In this document: piece by piece, positions 61,132-64,000 of the stretch
Layout: the number at the start of each line of letters is the position of its first letter
Numbering within the stretch: the first letter of the stretch is position 1
Assembly (NCBI GenBank): GCA_964619405.1
Contig: CAZUCF010000004.1
Location: 1-64,000, forward strand
Direction: 5' to 3'
DNA: 64,000 bases
Source of the DNA: JABIDZ01 sp964619405
Lineage (GTDB): Archaea; Iainarchaeota; Iainarchaeia; Iainarchaeales; JAAZKV01
Notes under the pieces: model-generated
Database searches by the model: none
Seen by the model: only the letters and a program-made list of their open reading frames with translations
What the model was told of the DNA's origin: nothing
Translations under genes and position numbers: made by a program

Positions 61132-61476
61132 TTAAATTTTGTATTTTCTCCTATATTTTTCCAAATACTCTTTCCAATTATTCAAAATATCTTTTTTGTA
61201 GAATTGTATTGAAATTGAATTTATTTCACTAGGAAGACAATTTTTTCCCAGACTATTTAATTCTTCAAAATATTTGTGTACATGACAAACTCCGTGTTTT
61301 CCATCATACTTTATTACCTCATAAACCTTTTCTTTTTTGTAAAAAATAAGTAATAAACAAAAATCCACGGGCTTTTTTTGATTAACATCAAAGTTAATGT
61401 CTGATATCAAAAAACATTTTGGGCGAATTCCTAAAACCTTTTTTTTCGGCTTTGTAGAAATGATATATAAAGACAT
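61132..61476 (-). CDS. TumE-like toxin gene with 5' end replaced by an IS
   Basis: A 114-residue frame whose core VYEVIKYDGKHGVCHVHKYF resembles the Y-D-x-x-H-G-x-x-H-x-H region of TumE (DUF6516) toxins. The first nine codons and part of the tenth (61448-61476) lie inside the IS element. Removing the IS and one copy of the target duplication joins the frame perfectly to an ATG at 62476, giving the N-terminus MNKLTIIKFKKKKVLGIRPK in place of MSLYIISTKPKKKVLGIRPK. The family call is moderate; the reconstruction is read directly. Confidence 0.6.
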   Translation of the reverse strand: MSLYIISTKPKKKVLGIRPKCFLISDINFDVNQKKPVDFCLLLIFYKKEKVYEVIKYDGKHGVCHVHKYFEELNSLGKNCLPSEINSISIQFYKKDILNNWKEYLEKYRRKYKI

Positions 61477-62438
61477 AAATAGAGGGTTGCCCCTCTATTT
61501 ATTGTGATGTCTTTATGAATGATATATACAATGTTAAATTAAATAGTTTCTATCAATTGGTAGAACAGCTTTGTCAATTTGCTGGTGTGAAAAACACAAA
61601 TCATTGGCATTCTAAAAAAATGTATGGCAATATCAAACTAACATATCTCGCTTGCAAAATGCAACAACTACAAGCATCTTACAGAAGATTTATAGAAATC
61701 ATTGAACAAGATGGAACACAACACATGTTGTGTTTGAAATGCATCCCCCACTTCACAACTATACAAAAATTTGTGAAACGAACGCCCAAACATTTGTTTG
61801 AACAAATGGTAAGAGCTTGTCGCAAACTCTTAAAACTAAAAAATGTTGTTGGGGCAATTGATGGAACGGGAGTTTCAAACACGAATCCAAGCCACCATTA
61901 TCTTAAACGTTGTAAAGAACAAAACAACGAAATAAGCGTGAAAAACTATACAAAAACCATATTTCTCGCAGACATAAATAACAACATTATTTTGGATGTT
62001 AGAACAACATCAAAACATGAACATGAAACAACGGCATTCAAACCCATGGTCAAACGTTTACAAAAGTGTTTGAAAACAGTGTTAGCAGACAAAGGTTATG
62101 ACTCGATGTCAAACAGAAAAATATGTTGGAATAATGGAATTGATGTTCACATTCCATTTCGAAAATGGAGCGAATCAAGACATCAAGAGTTTGGAACACC
62201 ATCTAAAAGAAAAATGGCTGAAAAAAAGTTTGACAAAACTGTTTATAACCAGCGTGCGTTGATTGAATCTGTAAATTCTGCGTTCAAACAAACCCTTGGT
62301 GGGTTTGTTAGGGCTCGCAGTGCGAGCCAACAACAAAAAAGTGTTGTGTTAAAAACAATAACTTATAACATTGAACACATACAAAGAAAAATAAGAATAA
62401 TGTTATTCCTAGAATTCCAATAGGAATTCTACACCGCC
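61448..62438 (+). mobile_element. IS5-like insertion sequence, 991 bp
   Basis: The element is bounded by 9-bp direct repeats TTTTTTTTC (61439-61447 and 62439-62447), a target duplication. Imperfect terminal inverted repeats are GGCTTTGTAGAAAT (61448-61461) and the complement of 62425-62438, GGCGGTGTAGAATT (11 of 14 identical). Inside the ends are two strong hairpins: 61475-61486 with 61491-61502 and 62410-62418 with 62423-62431. It carries one transposase gene and appears intact. Confidence 0.82.
61515..62423 (+). CDS. IS5-family DDE transposase
   Basis: A 302-residue transposase with the DDE triad: Asp116 in VVGAIDGTGVSN, Asp192 in VLADKGYDSMSN and Glu251 in RALIESVNSAFK, followed by LGGFVRARSASQQQ and the C-terminal TYNIEHIQRK. 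These blocks fit the IS5 group. No frameshift or stop is present, so it may be active. The start follows a long inverted repeat at 61469-61514, which could restrain read-through translation. Confidence 0.88.
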   Translation: MNDIYNVKLNSFYQLVEQLCQFAGVKNTNHWHSKKMYGNIKLTYLACKMQQLQASYRRFIEIIEQDGTQHMLCLKCIPHFTTIQKFVKRTPKHLFEQMVRACRKLLKLKNVVGAIDGTGVSNTNPSHHYLKRCKEQNNEISVKNYTKTIFLADINNNIILDVRTTSKHEHETTAFKPMVKRLQKCLKTVLADKGYDSMSNRKICWNNGIDVHIPFRKWSESRHQEFGTPSKRKMAEKKFDKTVYNQRALIESVNSAFKQTLGGFVRARSASQQQKSVVLKTITYNIEHIQRKIRIMLFLEFQ

Positions 62439-62536
62439 TTTTTTTTCTTAAACTTTATTATGGTTAATTTATTCATTTAAAAAAGAATTTTTTTATTATT
62501 TTTAAATGCTTCTGGAGTTTCATGCCGGTGTTATAT

Positions 62537-63511
62537 TTAAAAAAAGAAATAAATCCCAAGAACACTAATACAAATTATCCCTTGTATTAAAAGTATTGTT
62601 GTTGTCAATTGCCATTCTTTCATTGGTTTTAATTTTAATATTAAATGTGTTATTGAACCGCCTTTTGGATTGGCTGATAAAATTCCTTTTTTGTTTGGGA
62701 TACCAAAACACTCTGACTTCATTTTGTGCTTTGCTTTTATCAAAAATTCTATGAAAAATAATGCGAATAATAATGCGCCTATTGTTTGCATGTTCCCAAG
62801 AATACTCATTACTGCTAAATTAGCGCCAACCATTAATGTTAAAGAATCTCCACCAAAAATCTTTGCCGGAAACCAATTGTATTTCAAGAAACCTATTAAA
62901 GCACCAATCATTGCTATTCCGAGTATCATTGATGTTGTTTGTCCAGTAATAAAAGCGATTATTGTTAATGTTCCTGTTAAAATAATTCCTTGCCCTGCTT
63001 CCAAACCATTGAAACCAGCGAGCATGTTGAAAGCATTGCTAGCACCAGTAATCGCAATAGGAATTATTATTAGGGAATAAAATATTCCAAAATCAGTTAA
63101 ACCAATAAAAGGAACAAACATTGTTGTTTTACCAATACTAATAGCCATTAATGGTAGAGCAGCTAGTATTGGAAACAAAGCGTGTTGCCATTGTCTTATT
63201 CCTTTCTTCCAACCAATAATATCATCAATAAAACCAACAAAAACAATTATTGCTATAGTAGAAAAACCAGCTAACAAGAAATCTAATTTTAATTCAAAAG
63301 CATTTAGGTATGTTGCCAAAAAAATTGCGCTGAAAACACCTAAAGTAAAACCAATGAAAACTATTACTCCGCCTAACTCAGCAACATTAGGCTTGCTAAA
63401 TTTGTTCATGTCTTTTCCTAAAAAGTCTTGAGCATGCATCCTCCTAATAAAAGAGGGCAACAAAAAAATTGTTAGAATAAAAGCAATTACCATTGGAACA
63501 AAATGAAACAT
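62537..63511 (-). CDS. Polyprenyl/dolichyl-phosphate sugar-1-phosphate transferase (AglH/Alg7-like)
   Basis: A 324-residue membrane enzyme with about ten helices. FVGFIDDIIGWKKGIRQWQH carries the D-D metal motif, NAFNMLAGFNGLEAGQG the N-x-x-N-x-x-D/N-G-like loop, and WFPAKIFGGDSLTLMVGANL the G-D-S loop of the GlcNAc-1-phosphate transferase family. It starts lipid-linked oligosaccharide synthesis by placing a sugar phosphate on the polyprenyl carrier made by UppS. NKKGILSANPKGG is the family's cytoplasmic loop. Confidence 0.85.
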   Translation of the reverse strand: MFHFVPMVIAFILTIFLLPSFIRRMHAQDFLGKDMNKFSKPNVAELGGVIVFIGFTLGVFSAIFLATYLNAFELKLDFLLAGFSTIAIIVFVGFIDDIIGWKKGIRQWQHALFPILAALPLMAISIGKTTMFVPFIGLTDFGIFYSLIIIPIAITGASNAFNMLAGFNGLEAGQGIILTGTLTIIAFITGQTTSMILGIAMIGALIGFLKYNWFPAKIFGGDSLTLMVGANLAVMSILGNMQTIGALLFALFFIEFLIKAKHKMKSECFGIPNKKGILSANPKGGSITHLILKLKPMKEWQLTTTILLIQGIICISVLGIYFFF

Positions 63512-63679
63512 GATATAATTAAGCTATTTTTAATTTATAAATATTGTTTTTAGAATATTTTAAACTAATTAATTATTTACTAATTTTTTTTGAGTTTAAC
63601 TATTAATTTGTAATTGTTTTTTTTGTATTAATTTGCTTTTAATTTAAGTTAATTTTTTTCTAACTATTTTTTATCAAAA

Positions 63680-64000
63680 TTATTTAACTCTGAATATTTT
63701 CATTCCATTGTAAGCAAAAACTTCTTCGTAAAATTGTTTTGTTTCCTCTGAATTAAAATAAACTTTTGCTAGATTAGTATTATTATAAGTTGGTCCCAAA
63801 ATAATTAACTCGTTTCTATCAGCGTAATAATATACTGGTGTTTGCCCATTATAAAAATCGCTTGGAGTATTCTTCCAATTAGGATTCATTGCATTGAATT
63901 GTTCTATTGGAACCAAATTTCCTTGGCAATTCATTCCTTGTTCTGTTTTATAACAACTAATTATTCTTGAATCAAAATCATAGTATTTTCTACCAAGCTC
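63680..64000 (-). CDS. C-terminal part of a protein, possibly AglB/STT3 oligosaccharyltransferase
   Basis: The frame is open from 64000 down to the stop at 63680-63682 and its start lies beyond the window. The visible 106 residues contain ELGRKYYDFDSRIISCYKTE, PVYYYADRNELIILGPTYNN and a C-terminal FAYNGMKIFRVK. The ending G-x-K-I-F-x-V resembles archaeal STT3/AglB C-termini, and the neighbour is AglH-like, so an N-glycosylation transferase is plausible but unproven from this fragment. Confidence 0.45.
   Translation of the reverse strand, partial: ELGRKYYDFDSRIISCYKTEQGMNCQGNLVPIEQFNAMNPNWKNTPSDFYNGQTPVYYYADRNELIILGPTYNNTNLAKVYFNSEETKQFYEEVFAYNGMKIFRVK

Noticed and set aside
61469..61514. Interpretation of the large inverted repeat as the IS terminal repeat
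   Set aside because: The true ends are better placed at 61448 and 62438, where imperfect terminal repeats and 9-bp target duplications coincide; the hairpin is internal.

Overview
The window looks like a scaffold of a very AT-rich archaeal genome, most likely a small-genome (DPANN-type) lineage. The evidence is archaeal: class III (prepilin-type) signal peptides, T2SSE/T2SSF pilus machinery, a PAC2 proteasome-assembly-type protein, geranylgeranyl reductase, cis-prenyltransferase, TruD, an Ogg2-type 8-oxoguanine glycosylase, AglH/Alg7-like sugar-1-phosphate transferase, TATA-box promoters close to start codons (leaderless genes) and an AbrB-PhoU regulator. The lineage itself cannot be fixed from sequence alone. 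A run of exactly 100 N at 4454-4553 shows the sequence is a draft scaffold.

Region by region. 1-7.6 kb: a double T2SSF membrane protein followed by a series of small proteins with prepilin-type N-termini (a pilus or pilin-like surface structure). 7.7-14.8 kb: membrane and zinc-ribbon proteins and a 1545-residue secreted, C-terminally anchored surface protein. 15-19.3 kb: PAC2 protein and a three-gene Tad/archaellum-like ATPase-platform operon. 19.4-25.7 kb: a candidate small RNA, a BspA-like (DUF285) surface protein whose signal peptide carries an in-frame TAG, DUF192, a repeat-rich intergenic mosaic, ogg, a rubrerythrin-like protein and a GLUG-repeat surface protein. 25.9-34.8 kb: lipid genes (uppS, geranylgeranyl reductase), tRNA-Gln(CTG), methyltransferase, an Ig/FN3 surface protein, a small membrane exporter family protein, a radical SAM/SPASM enzyme and an AbrB-PhoU regulator. 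34.9-40.2 kb: truD and a nucleoside/methionine salvage block (MTA phosphorylase, MtnA, class II aldolase, apt) with two winged-helix regulators, one of them CARF-fused.

40.3-61.5 kb is an accessory island for surface glycan synthesis: two GDP-mannose 4,6-dehydratases, GDP-fucose synthase, a ColD-like 3-dehydratase, a perosamine-synthase-like aminotransferase, a GDP-mannose hydrolase-like Nudix enzyme, flippase, many glycosyltransferases including an Alg13/Alg14-like pair and a GT10 fucosyltransferase. It is strewn with toxin-antitoxin modules (PIN/RHH, RHH/MazF, HicA fragment, AbiE, RHH/MazF-like, RelE-like, TumE/TumA-like) and with broken genes (FkbM methyltransferase with two frameshifts). 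An IS5-like element (61448-62438) with 9-bp target duplications sits in the 5' end of the TumE-like gene. The window closes with an AglH/Alg7-like transferase and the C-terminus of a protein that may be an oligosaccharyltransferase.

Together the genes describe a cell investing heavily in its surface: pili, several large repeat-built adhesin-like proteins, and a deoxyhexose-rich glycan. The most unusual observations are the TAG codon at the +1 glutamine of a class III signal peptide, the IS insertion whose precise removal restores a toxin reading frame, identical promoters with identical spacing inside the glycan island, several genes lacking ATG/GTG/TTG starts, and an unexplained repeat mosaic containing a duplicated 3' end of ogg.
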